DNA of 64,000 nt, taken from JAEUPI01 sp044222685 (lineage in GTDB: Bacteria; Pseudomonadota; Gammaproteobacteria; Burkholderiales; Burkholderiaceae_C). Made by a program: the position numbers and the translations under genes. Numbering within the stretch: the stretch's first letter is position 1; each line of letters begins with the position of its first letter. Below are positions 17,582-25,414 of this stretch, in pieces. A model generated the notes under the pieces. That model saw only the letters and a list, made by a program, of their open reading frames with translations, ran no database searches and had not been told where the DNA came from. The stretch covers positions 37,709 through 101,708 of the forward strand of contig JBGAMU010000019.1 in assembly GCA_044222685.1 (NCBI GenBank). The letters are read 5' to 3'.

Positions 17582-18238
17582 ATGCATACTGCCAGCATGG
17601 ACAAGCCCTCCCTGGCCGAGTTGCGCAAGAGTTACGAGCGTGCCGAACTCGACGAGAGCTCGTGCGCGGACGATCCGCTGCAGCAGTTCTCGGGCTGGCT
17701 CGACGAGGCGATCAAGGCCGAGCTGCCCGAGCCCAACGCGATGACGCTGGCGACGGTGGGCGCCGACGGCCGGCCGTCGACGCGTGTGGTGCTGATCAAG
17801 GGCTGCGACGCGCGCGGCATCGTCTGGTTCACCAACTACGACAGCCGCAAGGGCCGCGAGCTGGCGCAGCAACCCTACGCCGCATTGCAGTTCCACTGGG
17901 TCGAACTCGAGCGCGTCGTGCGCATCGAAGGGCGCGTCGCCAAGGTCGACGAGGCCGAGTCGGATGCGTACTACGCGACCCGGCCGCTCGACTCACGCAT
18001 CGGCGCCTGGGCATCGCCGCAGAGCCAGCCGATCACGTCGCGCGCAGTTCTGGTTGGAGCTGCCGCTAAATTCGCGGCACGTTATGCGCTGAATCCGCCA
18101 CGGCCGCCGCATTGGGGCGGTTATCGCCTGACGGCCGACCGCTGGGAGTTCTGGCAGGGCCGGCGCAGCCGGCTGCACGATCGCATCCGCTACCAGCTGA
18201 TCGACGGCAACTGGCAGCGCTCGCGCCTGGCGCCCTGA
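17582..18238 (+). CDS. pdxH: Pyridoxamine/pyridoxine 5'-phosphate oxidase
   Basis: PdxH is the FMN enzyme that makes pyridoxal 5'-phosphate. The 218-residue product has the full set of motifs: the N-terminal LAELRKSYERAEL, DGRPSTRVVLIKG and VWFTNYDSRKGRELAQ (FMN binding), FHWVELERVVRIEG, RIGAWASPQSQPI, and the C-terminal PRPPHWGGYRLTADRWEFWQG and SRLHDRIRYQ. The ATG at 17582 has a strong GAGGAG ribosome site five bases upstream; a later ATG (MDKPSLAELR, 17597) is less well supported. It has its own promoter region divergent from the MocA-like gene. Confidence 0.95.
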   Translation: MHTASMDKPSLAELRKSYERAELDESSCADDPLQQFSGWLDEAIKAELPEPNAMTLATVGADGRPSTRVVLIKGCDARGIVWFTNYDSRKGRELAQQPYAALQFHWVELERVVRIEGRVAKVDEAESDAYYATRPLDSRIGAWASPQSQPITSRAVLVGAAAKFAARYALNPPRPPHWGGYRLTADRWEFWQGRRSRLHDRIRYQLIDGNWQRSRLAP

Positions 18239-18256
18239 CCTGCCGCCGACCCGGCG

Positions 18257-18805
18257 TCAGGGCTGGATCGCCGAGGCGTCGACGATGCGATAGAAGAGCC
18301 CGTATGGATCGTTGCTCAGCACGGACAGACGGCCTTCGAGCAGCACCGCATCCATCGTGTACCTGACCGGCGTGCGCGTGCGCACCTCGACCAGCCCCTC
18401 CGGCCCGGCGGGCACGCAGAACGAGCAGGTCGTCGGCACCGACGACAGCAGGAAGTGGCGCTGCTTGTCGCCCGGCTCCAGCGGCATCATGAAGCCCTCG
18501 ATCTTGACGGTCTGGTTGTTCAGCGCCTGCACCGGCTGCGGAAAGATCGGCACGACGCGGTTCTTCTCGGTGCGGATCGACACCGACGACAGCGTCTGCC
18601 ACGGCACCACGCCTTCACGCGCCGCGATCGGCTTGAACGGGCTGCGTGGATCGTGAAAGCCGGGGCCCTGGCCGGCGCTGGCCGGGCCAGCGCTCGACGC
18701 CGCCGCCGGAGTCGCGACGGGGCCACCTGGCGTCTGCGCCAGCACGACGGGGATCGAGACGGCGACGAAAAGAAGCGCCATCGAGGTCTTCAGCGTGGTC
18801 TTCAT
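18257..18805 (-). CDS. DUF3299 family exported protein
   Basis: The 182-residue protein has a signal peptide (MKTTLKTSMALLFVAVSIPV, cleavage after VLAQ). Its body contains VKIEGFMMPLEPGDKQRHFL and a Cys pair in SVPTTCSFCVPAGPEGLVEV. These features match DUF3299, a periplasmic family usually found beside a LolD/FtsX ABC pair, as here. In Pseudomonas aeruginosa the related set PA4063-PA4066 responds to zinc, and the CxxC could bind metal. The zinc-binding DUF2796 partner of that operon is not visible here. The function is not known. Confidence 0.75.
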   Translation of the reverse strand: MKTTLKTSMALLFVAVSIPVVLAQTPGGPVATPAAASSAGPASAGQGPGFHDPRSPFKPIAAREGVVPWQTLSSVSIRTEKNRVVPIFPQPVQALNNQTVKIEGFMMPLEPGDKQRHFLLSSVPTTCSFCVPAGPEGLVEVRTRTPVRYTMDAVLLEGRLSVLSNDPYGLFYRIVDASAIQP

Positions 18806-18876
18806 GGGCCTTTCGCGTTGCGGTGCAATCCCGGACCGCGCCCGCGGCCCGGTGGCAATTCTGGCATCGATCCCGA

Positions 18877-20082
18877 TCAGGATGGCGACTGCAGCAACCG
18901 GGTGACGTCGAGGCGGATCACGCGCCAGGCCGGCAGCGCGGCCGCCAGCACGGCCAGCGCCAGCACGGCCAGCAGGCACCAGAGTTCACCCACCGACCAG
19001 TACAGCCCCTGCACGGCCAGCGAGCGGTCGCGCGCGAGCATCGTGCCCAACAGGCCGGCCAGCCCGTGGCCGAGCGCCAGACCGAGCACCGAGCCCAGCA
19101 CTGCGAGCCACAGCGATTCGAGGCCGACCAGGGCCGCCAGCCGCCGCGGTGGAGCGCCCAGCATGCGCATCATCGCCAGGTCGCTCTCGCGGTCGCGCAC
19201 GGCATGCAGCAGTGCCACCCACACCGACACGGCACCGACCACCATCAGGAGCGCGGCAAATCCGCGCAGCACGTCGGCGCCGACGCCGATCATGCGAAAC
19301 AGCCGCGCGCTCTCGAGCGCCGGCGAGGCGGCCTGCAGGCCGTCCTGCGCGTTGACCCAACGTGGCAGGGTCACGGCCGCCAGCGGCGAGCGGTACTTGA
19401 CGAGCATCAATGTCACCTCTCGGTCGTCGTCCGCCTGTTCAGTGCTGCGTTCGCGCCCGGCGTCGTGCGCCTCGTGCACGGCCCAGACCGACTCGACCCC
19501 GGTCAGGACCAGGCGGTCGAGCACACAAGCGCACCGCGCCAGGATGCCGACGACCGTATAGGGCGACGACGCATGCGCAGCGCCTTCGCTGCCGAGGCCA
19601 TGCGAGCCGGCGAACCGGTGCCCTAACTGCATCGCGAGCTCGTCTGCCGCCTGGTGGCCGAGAACCGCTTCGAACGGCGCTATCCACAGTCGGCCCTGGC
19701 TCGGCACGGCACCGTACAACGCCGCGTAGTCCGGCGAACTGCCCACGATGCGAAAGCCGCGCAGGCTGTCGCCAAGCGCCAGCGGGATGACTTGAGCAAC
19801 CATCGGGTTGTCGCGCAACGTCTGCACGGCCGCGAGCGGGACATTGCCGGTCGGCGCGTCGAGATGGAACACGCCGGCGAGGATCAACTGCAGCGGGCTG
19901 CCCTTGGCGCCGACCACGAGGTCGATGCCCGCCAGATCGCGCTGCAGCGAGCGCTCGACCTGTGCACCCACCACGAGCAGGAACACCATGGCCGCGACGC
20001 CGAGTACCAGCAGCGCCAGGTTGAGCGCCGCGACAAGCGGCCGCGCCCACAGGAAGCGCCAGGCCAGGCCGGGCAGATTCAC
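18877..20082 (-). CDS. FtsX-like (MacB/LolC-type) ABC transporter permease
   Basis: The 401-residue membrane protein has one N-terminal transmembrane helix, a large periplasmic domain (about residues 45-245) and three C-terminal helices, which is the MacB/FtsX topology. Family features include DLVVGAKGSPLQLIL, ALGDSLRGFRIVGS and ESDLAMMRMLGAPPRRLAALV. The GTG at 20082 overlaps the ATPase stop (GTGA), so the two are translationally coupled. It forms an ABC unit with the ATPase upstream and the DUF3299 protein downstream. The cargo is unknown; a lipoprotein- or metal-related role is suggested by homologous operons. Confidence 0.85.
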   Translation of the reverse strand: MNLPGLAWRFLWARPLVAALNLALLVLGVAAMVFLLVVGAQVERSLQRDLAGIDLVVGAKGSPLQLILAGVFHLDAPTGNVPLAAVQTLRDNPMVAQVIPLALGDSLRGFRIVGSSPDYAALYGAVPSQGRLWIAPFEAVLGHQAADELAMQLGHRFAGSHGLGSEGAAHASSPYTVVGILARCACVLDRLVLTGVESVWAVHEAHDAGRERSTEQADDDREVTLMLVKYRSPLAAVTLPRWVNAQDGLQAASPALESARLFRMIGVGADVLRGFAALLMVVGAVSVWVALLHAVRDRESDLAMMRMLGAPPRRLAALVGLESLWLAVLGSVLGLALGHGLAGLLGTMLARDRSLAVQGLYWSVGELWCLLAVLALAVLAAALPAWRVIRLDVTRLLQSPS

Positions 20083-20765
20083 GACACCGGCTCCATGACC
20101 GTCCGCGCCAGGTGCAAGGTGCAGGCCTCGGGCCACGTCCGCGTCACCCGGCTGTCATGGGTGGCGATCAGCAGTCCGGATTCGGCGTCACGGGCGCAGC
20201 GCTCGATCAAGGCGAGGACGGCGAACACGGCGTCGTCGTCGAGATTGGCGGTCGGCTCGTCGACCAGCAGCAAGTCCGGACGCCGGACCAAGGCGCGTGC
20301 CAGAGCGACGCGCTGGGCCTGGCCGACGCTGAGTTCGTGCGGCCGGCGGTCGGCCAGCGAGCCGATGTCGAGCGCATCCAGCAGCATGCGCAGGCGCGGA
20401 CGGTCCACCGGCGCGCCGACGCTCACGAAGGGCAACACGAGGTTCTCGGCAACCGTCAGGCTGGCGCTCAGGTGCAGGCGCTGCGGCACCACCCCAAGTC
20501 GCGCGCCGCGCCAGGCGTCGCGCTCGGATGCTGTCGCTCGCACCAGGTCCAGGCCCGCCACGCGCAATTCGCCGGACTGTGGTGACAGCAGTCCGGCGCA
20601 CAAGGCGATCAAGGTCGATTTGCCGCTGCCGGACGGGCCGCCGAGCACGACGCGCTCGCCGGCCGCGGCATCGAAGTCGGGGAATTGGAGCGTCGAGCCG
20701 ATCGGATAGCGGTAGGTCAGCCCGCGCAGGTGCAGCACGTCAGGCCTTGCGCACGCGGGCCGCAA
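20079..20765 (-). CDS. ABC transporter ATP-binding protein (LolD/MacB type)
   Basis: The 228-residue ATPase has Walker A GGPSGSGKST, Q-loop VVPQRLHLSASLTV, signature LSVGQAQRVALARAL, Walker B LLLVDEPTANLD and the H-loop ATHD. This is the LolD/MacB subfamily that drives FtsX-type permeases such as the one it overlaps. The ATG at 20765 would overlap the msrA end by 26 bases. A GTG at 20738, one base beyond the msrA stop, begins exactly at VLHLRGLTYRY and is an equally good start. It probably shares a transcript with msrA. Confidence 0.88.
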   Translation of the reverse strand: MRPACARPDVLHLRGLTYRYPIGSTLQFPDFDAAAGERVVLGGPSGSGKSTLIALCAGLLSPQSGELRVAGLDLVRATASERDAWRGARLGVVPQRLHLSASLTVAENLVLPFVSVGAPVDRPRLRMLLDALDIGSLADRRPHELSVGQAQRVALARALVRRPDLLLVDEPTANLDDDAVFAVLALIERCARDAESGLLIATHDSRVTRTWPEACTLHLARTVMEPVS

Positions 20766-21270
20766 AGGTCTTGCGGAACTTCTCCACCTTGGGTCCGACC
20801 ACGAAAGCGCAGTAGCCCTGGCCCGGATTGCGGGCGAAGTAGTGCTGGTGGTAGTCCTCGGCGCGCGAGTAGTTGTCCAGCGGCTTCAGTTCGGTGACGA
20901 CTCGGCCGCCGAGCTTGGTGTTGGCCTCGTCGATCACCGCACGCGCGAGCGCTTCGTGCTCCGCGCTCTGGTAGTAGATGCCCGAGCGGTACTGCGGTCC
21001 GATGTCGTTGCCCTGGCGATTGCGCGTGGTCGGATCGTGGATCGTGAAGAAGATCTCGAGCACCTCGCGCAACGTGATGCGCGCCGGATCGAATTCGACG
21101 CGCACGACCTCCACGTGTCCCGTCCTGCCCTCGCAGACCTGTTGGTAGGTGGGGTTCAGCACATGGCCGTTGCTGTAGCCCGACTCGACCGCGACGACGC
21201 CGTCGACCAACTCATAAACGGCCTCGAGACACCAGAAGCAGCCGCCGCCCAGGGTGATGGTTTCAGTCAT
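20740..21270 (-). CDS. msrA: Peptide methionine (S)-S-oxide reductase MsrA
   Basis: MsrA repairs oxidised methionine. The 176-residue protein has the catalytic motif GGGCFWCLEAVYE at the N-terminus, followed by ESGYSNGHVLNPTYQQVCEG, EIFFTIHDPTTRNRQGNDIG, QYRSGIYY, and AEDYHQHYFARNPGQGYC with an additional Cys near the end. It is the first gene of a leftward set with the ABC ATPase, the FtsX permease and DUF3299. Confidence 0.96.
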   Translation of the reverse strand: MTETITLGGGCFWCLEAVYELVDGVVAVESGYSNGHVLNPTYQQVCEGRTGHVEVVRVEFDPARITLREVLEIFFTIHDPTTRNRQGNDIGPQYRSGIYYQSAEHEALARAVIDEANTKLGGRVVTELKPLDNYSRAEDYHQHYFARNPGQGYCAFVVGPKVEKFRKTFAARVRKA

Positions 21271-21512
21271 CGGATCGATGCCTTCGCGTTGATGGGTGAA
21301 TCTGGGTCGCCCGACGGCGGGTCGGGCTTACGGCCGCCATTGTGCCGAGCGGCCAGAAGGCCCTCGAAGCCTCCTGCCGATCGCCTGGGCGCCAGGCGCA
21401 GCGATCAGCCGTAACAGCGGGTTGCGAGGCGGTCTTATTGCACGCGGTTGCAGCGACACCGCGGCGCAGAATTCCCGACGCCGCTCTCTCGGCGCCGGAC
21501 GACAAGACCCCA

Positions 21513-22331
21513 GTGAACGATCTCTTCGTGTTGATGGGCATCCAGAACTGGAAGCCGGTCCTGACCGCCTTGTTGCTGCCGCCGGTCCCATGGCTGCTGG
21601 TGATGCTGGTGGGCGCGCGCCTGACGTACTGGCGGCGTTCGATCGCCTGGCTGACGCTGATGATCGGCGCTGCGGGCATCTGGCTGTGCAGTTGCAGTGC
21701 CGTCGGCGAGTGGCTCGAACGCTCGGTGCTCAAGTCGCCGCCGGCGCTGGCGACCGAGCGAATCGCGGAGGTCAAGAAGGCCGTCGGTTCAGGGCGCAAG
21801 GTGGCCATCGTGGCGCTGGGCGGCGGCCGTGAAGCGCTGGCGCCCGAGTACGGCCTGTCGCACCTGAATCCGGTGTCCTTGCACCGGCTTCATTACGCTA
21901 TCTGGCTGTCGCGCCAGACGGGAGCGCCGGTGCTCTTCTCCGGCGGGGTCGGGCTGGCCGAGAGCGTCGGCGTTCCGGAGGCCGAGGCCGCCGCGCGCAT
22001 TGCGGAGCGCGACTATGGCCGACCGCTGACCTGGGTCGAATCGGAGTCACGCGACACGCGGGAGAACGCGACGCGCAGCCTCTCGATGCTCAACACGGCC
22101 GGCGTCACCGACATCGTGATCGTCACCCATGGCTGGCACATGCGGCGTGCGGTGCGCGCGTTCGAGTACGAAGCGCAGCGCGCGGGCATGTCGGTTCGTG
22201 TCACCGCCGCCCCCATGGGGCTGGCGACATCGAGCGACCGCTCGCCACTGCAGTGGCTGCCGACCACCGAGGGCATCACCCGGGTGCGCTGGGTGCTGCG
22301 CGAGCTCGGCGGCCTGGTGATGGGCGCTTGA
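21513..22331 (+). CDS. YdcF/ElyC/SanA family (DUF218) membrane protein
   Basis: The 272-residue product has two N-terminal transmembrane helices and a DUF218 domain: KVAIVALGGGREALAPEYG, APVLFSGGVG, WVESESRDTRENATRSL and VIVTHGWHMRRAVRAFE. ElyC-type proteins influence envelope and lipid II metabolism in E. coli; the biochemical activity is not settled. I chose the GTG at 21513 because the first helix begins soon after. An ATG at 21534 (MGIQNWKP) is possible, and a longer upstream reading looks non-coding. It is divergent from msrA. Confidence 0.8.
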   Translation: MNDLFVLMGIQNWKPVLTALLLPPVPWLLVMLVGARLTYWRRSIAWLTLMIGAAGIWLCSCSAVGEWLERSVLKSPPALATERIAEVKKAVGSGRKVAIVALGGGREALAPEYGLSHLNPVSLHRLHYAIWLSRQTGAPVLFSGGVGLAESVGVPEAEAAARIAERDYGRPLTWVESESRDTRENATRSLSMLNTAGVTDIVIVTHGWHMRRAVRAFEYEAQRAGMSVRVTAAPMGLATSSDRSPLQWLPTTEGITRVRWVLRELGGLVMGA

Positions 22332-22359
22332 ACCCGGTAGCGTCGGCCAAGAAACGAAA

Positions 22360-22388
22360 CCCCTCCAACCCGTGAGGGACTGGAGGGG
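22360..22388 (-). terminator. Rho-independent-type terminator for the leftward ubiD transcript
   Basis: A perfect 8-bp stem (CCCCTCCA / TGGAGGGG) with a 13-base loop is followed, on the minus strand, by a T-rich run (TTTCGTTTCTT). On the plus strand no T-run follows, so it should mainly end transcription from ubiD. Confidence 0.65.
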
Positions 22389-22527
22389 CGGGTGACTGCC
22401 GTCACCTGTTGAAGCTCCGGCATATTGGGTCCGGGGCCCCTGTCGTGCAGCGACTGCACGCTCTGAAATGCCTGCGAGCAGGCAAGCGCAAGATACCCAA
22501 TCGGCGAGCGCAAATCAAGCGGCGCGA

Positions 22528-24099
22528 TCAGCGGCGTGGCTCGATGGGCAGTCCGGCCAGCCGATCGTAGAGGTCGGTCATCCGGCGCTGGATGGCTTCG
22601 TCGTGGCGGATGGGGCTGCCCCACGCGCGCGCGGTTTCGCCGGCCCACTTGTTGGTGGCGTCCAGGCCCATCTTGCCGCCCAGTCCGCTCACGGGCGAGG
22701 CAAAGTCCAGGTAGTCGATCGGCGTCTGGTCCACGAGCACCGTATCGCGCACCGGGTCGACCCGCGTCGACAGGGCCCACACCACCTGCTTCCAGTCGCG
22801 CACGTCGACGTCGTCATCGGTGACGATGATGAACTTGGTGTACATGAACTGGCGCAGGAAGCTCCAGACACCGAACATCAGCCGCTTCGCATGCCCGGGA
22901 TAGCTTTTGCGCAGCGAGATCACGGCGACGCGGTAGCTGCAGCCTTCTGGCGGCAGATAGAAGTCGACGATTTCCGGAAACTGCTTCTGCAGGATCGGCA
23001 CGAAGACCTCGTTGAGCGCCAGCCCCAGTACGGCTGGCTCGTCGGGTGGCCGCCCTGTGTAGGTCGAGTGGTAGATCGGCTTGTCGCGGTGGGTGATGCG
23101 ATCGATGCGGAAGACGGGGAACCACTCCTGTTCGTTGTAGTACCCGGTGTGGTCGCCGAACGGGCCCTCCAGCGCATGCAGATAACCGCCCGTCGATCGA
23201 ACCGGCACGCCGCCTTCGCTGCGCCCCTCGAAGCCGTGATCGGCGACCGGAATGTGGCCCTCCAGCACGATCTCGGCACGGGCCGGCACCTGCAGGGGGT
23301 GACCGGGCTCGCCGACGCCCGAATCGACCAGTTCGGTCGGAGAACCCCTCAGGAGGCCGGCAAACTGATACTCCGACAGCGTGTCGGGCACTGGCGTCAC
23401 GGCACCCAGCGTGGTCGCCGGATCAGCGCCGAGCACGACTGCGAGCGGGAATGGCTGGCCCGGGTTGGCCATCGCAAAGTCACGGAAGTCGAGCGCCCCG
23501 CCACGATGCGACAGCCAGCGCATGATGACTTCGCGCCGGCCGATCACCTGCTGTCGGTAGATGCCCAGGTTCTGCCGTCGACGCGGCCGGTCGATCCGTT
23601 GCGGCCCGCGGGTCACGACCAGTCCCCAGGTGATCAAGGGGCCGGCATCTCCGGGCCAACAGGTCTGGATCGGCCAGCGGGATAGATCGACCTGGGGGCC
23701 ATCCAAGCGCACCTGTTGACAGGGACCCGACCTGCGCAGCGTGGGCCGCATGTTCCAGACGGTCTTGACCATGTCGAGCAGCCGACCTGCGTCAGCCAAG
23801 CCTTTGGGCGGCTCCGGCTCCTTCAGACGCGCGAGCAATTCGCCGATGAGGCGGAGTTCACGCGCGTCGGATGCCCCCATGCCACGGGCCACGCGACCGG
23901 GGGTGCCGAACAAGTTCGCCAGCACGGGCACGTCGCTGGCCGTCGGGTGTTCGAAAAGCAATGCCGGGCCGCCCGATTGCAGCGCACGGTCCGCAAATGC
24001 CGTCATCTCGAGGTTTGGCGAGACCGGTTCGGGCACTCTGAGCAGCTCCTGATGGCTTTCCAGCCCAATCAGAAATTCGCGCAGATCGCCGTACTTCAC
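22528..24099 (-). CDS. ubiD: UbiD family 4-hydroxy-3-polyprenylbenzoate decarboxylase
   Basis: UbiD decarboxylates the ubiquinone precursor using prenylated FMN made by UbiX. The 523-residue protein has the family landmarks: YGDLREFLIGLE at the N-terminus, QNLGIYRQQVIGR and MRWLSHRGGALDF (cofactor region), EIVLEGHIP, GPFGDHTGYYNEQE with active-site Glu, KFIIVTDDDVDVRDW and a C-terminal KMGLDATNKW. The length is normal. The start is GTG 24099, eight bases downstream of a perfect 22-bp palindrome. ubiX is not in the window. Confidence 0.95.
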   Translation of the reverse strand: MKYGDLREFLIGLESHQELLRVPEPVSPNLEMTAFADRALQSGGPALLFEHPTASDVPVLANLFGTPGRVARGMGASDARELRLIGELLARLKEPEPPKGLADAGRLLDMVKTVWNMRPTLRRSGPCQQVRLDGPQVDLSRWPIQTCWPGDAGPLITWGLVVTRGPQRIDRPRRRQNLGIYRQQVIGRREVIMRWLSHRGGALDFRDFAMANPGQPFPLAVVLGADPATTLGAVTPVPDTLSEYQFAGLLRGSPTELVDSGVGEPGHPLQVPARAEIVLEGHIPVADHGFEGRSEGGVPVRSTGGYLHALEGPFGDHTGYYNEQEWFPVFRIDRITHRDKPIYHSTYTGRPPDEPAVLGLALNEVFVPILQKQFPEIVDFYLPPEGCSYRVAVISLRKSYPGHAKRLMFGVWSFLRQFMYTKFIIVTDDDVDVRDWKQVVWALSTRVDPVRDTVLVDQTPIDYLDFASPVSGLGGKMGLDATNKWAGETARAWGSPIRHDEAIQRRMTDLYDRLAGLPIEPRR

Positions 24100-24107
24100 T
24101 TTGACAG

Positions 24108-24129
24108 CATAACGAATGCATTCGTTATG
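24108..24129. promoter_or_regulatory. Perfect 22-bp palindrome in the ubiD / transglycosylase divergent region
   Basis: The 11-base half-site CATAACGAATG is followed directly by its exact reverse complement. It begins eight bases upstream of the ubiD GTG and abuts a sigma70-like promoter pointing the other way. The A+T content is strikingly high for this genome. It may be an operator for a dimeric repressor, or a hairpin in the ubiD leader RNA that would hide its start; neither is proven. Confidence 0.55.
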
Positions 24130-24130
24130 A

Positions 24131-24160
24131 TTGACTGGTTATTTACCATCTTCCTAGAAT
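24131..24160 (+). promoter_or_regulatory. Candidate sigma70 promoter for the lytic transglycosylase gene
   Basis: TTGACT (24131-24136) and TAGAAT (24155-24160) are separated by 18 bases, close to the housekeeping consensus. It lies immediately next to the 22-bp palindrome and about 130 bases upstream of the transglycosylase start. Confidence 0.5.
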
Positions 24161-24216
24161 CCAAACCATCCTGTCTCAGTCGGGTTTACCCGAGGTTCAC
24201 GAGGGATGGTGATTTG

Positions 24217-24279
24217 ATGACAGCCGGCGCATTATGGTCGGCGGTCAAGCCCGATCCCTCCAACGAGCAGATTGCCTGA
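24217..24279 (+). CDS. Possible 20-residue leader peptide upstream of the transglycosylase gene
   Basis: A short reading frame (MTAGALWSAVKPDPSNEQIA) starts 10 bases after a GAGGGA ribosome-site-like sequence. It ends nine bases before the transglycosylase ATG, which has no clear ribosome site of its own. Translational coupling is conceivable. It could equally be chance; there is no homology evidence. Confidence 0.25.
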   Translation: MTAGALWSAVKPDPSNEQIA

Positions 24280-24288
24280 CCCACCTCG

Positions 24289-25188
24289 ATGACCTTCCGC
24301 CACAGCCTTTCCACCATCGGCAGCGCATGCAGCCGTGCCGCCGGCACGTTTGTCCGCGACGTGGCTGCCGGCATGCTGGAGGTCAGTCACAACAGCCTGG
24401 CGATGCTCGGGCTGGTGGTCGTCGCTGGCGTGCTGGTGTTTTCGACAGCGCGTCATGAGCTTCGTGCCGGTGCCGAGCAGCATGTCCTCGATTGGTTGTT
24501 GGCTCGGCAGGAGGCCCGCGATACGGAGCAAGGCGTGCTGCCCCGCGATGCGACCGCCGTCGACGCGGTCACCCGCGCGACCGCCGCCGACCCGGCCTCG
24601 CTGCCACGCCAGCAAGCCAGCGTGGCCACCTGGCTTGCGCGCCGCTACCGCGTGGCGCCGGAGCCGATCAGCCGCCTCGTACAGGAAGCCTGGACGGTCG
24701 GCCTGCGAGTTGGGCTCGACCCGACGCTGATCCTCGCGGTGATGGCCGTCGAATCGAGCTTCAACCCGTTCGCGCAGAGCCCGGTGGGTGCGCAGGGCCT
24801 GATGCAGGTGCTGACCCACGTGCACGACGAGAAGTACGAGCCGTATGGCGGCGTCAAGGCCGCTTTCGACCCGGTGACCAACCTGCGCGTCGGTGTACAG
24901 GTGCTCAAGGAATGCATCGCGCGGGCGGGTGGACTGGAAGCCGGCCTGCGCTACTACGTGGGCGCGGCCAATCTCACCGACGATGGCGGCTACGTCGCCA
25001 AGGTCCTCGCCGAGCAGAGCAACCTGCGTCGCGTGGCTGAAGGCAAGGCGGTAGCCGTCAACTCCTCGCTGGCGGTGCCTAGCCCCAGCGTCCCCGCGAC
25101 GCGGGAGCCGTTGGCACCCGCCGCAGCCGACACGCACGAGGCCCCGGCCGCCGAGGCCACCGAGGAACACGTCGCCTTGCTGCGTTAG
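24289..25188 (+). CDS. Membrane-anchored lytic transglycosylase (SLT domain)
   Basis: The 299-residue protein has one N-terminal transmembrane helix (residues ~38-55). A transglycosylase SLT domain follows with catalytic Glu in ILAVMAVESSFNPFAQS, then VGAQGLMQVLTHVHDEKY, NLRVGVQVLKECIARAG and LRYYVGAANL. Such enzymes cleave the MurNAc-GlcNAc bond of peptidoglycan with anhydro-sugar formation. The last ~50 residues are Ala/Pro-rich and low-complexity. Its promoter region is shared with ubiD. Confidence 0.88.
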   Translation: MTFRHSLSTIGSACSRAAGTFVRDVAAGMLEVSHNSLAMLGLVVVAGVLVFSTARHELRAGAEQHVLDWLLARQEARDTEQGVLPRDATAVDAVTRATAADPASLPRQQASVATWLARRYRVAPEPISRLVQEAWTVGLRVGLDPTLILAVMAVESSFNPFAQSPVGAQGLMQVLTHVHDEKYEPYGGVKAAFDPVTNLRVGVQVLKECIARAGGLEAGLRYYVGAANLTDDGGYVAKVLAEQSNLRRVAEGKAVAVNSSLAVPSPSVPATREPLAPAAADTHEAPAAEATEEHVALLR

Positions 25189-25238
25189 CGGGCGAGCGCC
25201 CCGCGTCGGGTCGCTCGGCTCCGCTAGACTTCCCACTT

Positions 25239-25342
25239 CGCGCGACTGGCGACAGAGCCCCTCACGGGGCCCGAGGTGGTTCACCACCGTGGAGCGCGAC
25301 CGGTGTCACCCGATCCCGGTGTCGGCCGATCGCCTGGGCAAC
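25239..25342 (+). ncRNA. ZTP riboswitch (pfl motif) upstream of glyA
   Basis: The 5' part GCGCGACTGGCGAC (from 25240), a GGTGGTTCACCACC hairpin region (25275-25288) and the 3' conserved block GATCGCCTGGGCAACC (25328-25343) match the two invariant parts of the pfl motif (CGUGACUGGCG ... CGCCUGGGCA). ZTP riboswitches sense the purine intermediate ZTP/ZMP, which accumulates when 10-formyl-tetrahydrofolate is low. They switch on one-carbon genes such as glyA, which is the gene that follows here. Confidence 0.85.
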
Positions 25343-25355
25343 CAAACGATGAGAT

Positions 25356-25374
25356 GCTTCTGCAAGGCAGAAGC
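25356..25374 (+). promoter_or_regulatory. Hairpin between the ZTP aptamer and glyA (possible expression platform)
   Basis: A perfect 8-bp stem with a 3-base loop (GCTTCTGC-AAG-GCAGAAGC) sits 13 bases after the aptamer and 40 bases before the glyA ATG. There is no T-run after it, so it is not a standard terminator. The following GATCGCTTGGCA loosely repeats the aptamer's GATCGCCTGGGCA, which could allow alternative pairing. A platform acting on translation or through Rho is an inference. Confidence 0.4.
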
Positions 25375-25414
25375 CTGATCGCTTGGCACGAACGCCACCC
25401 GACGACACACAAAC

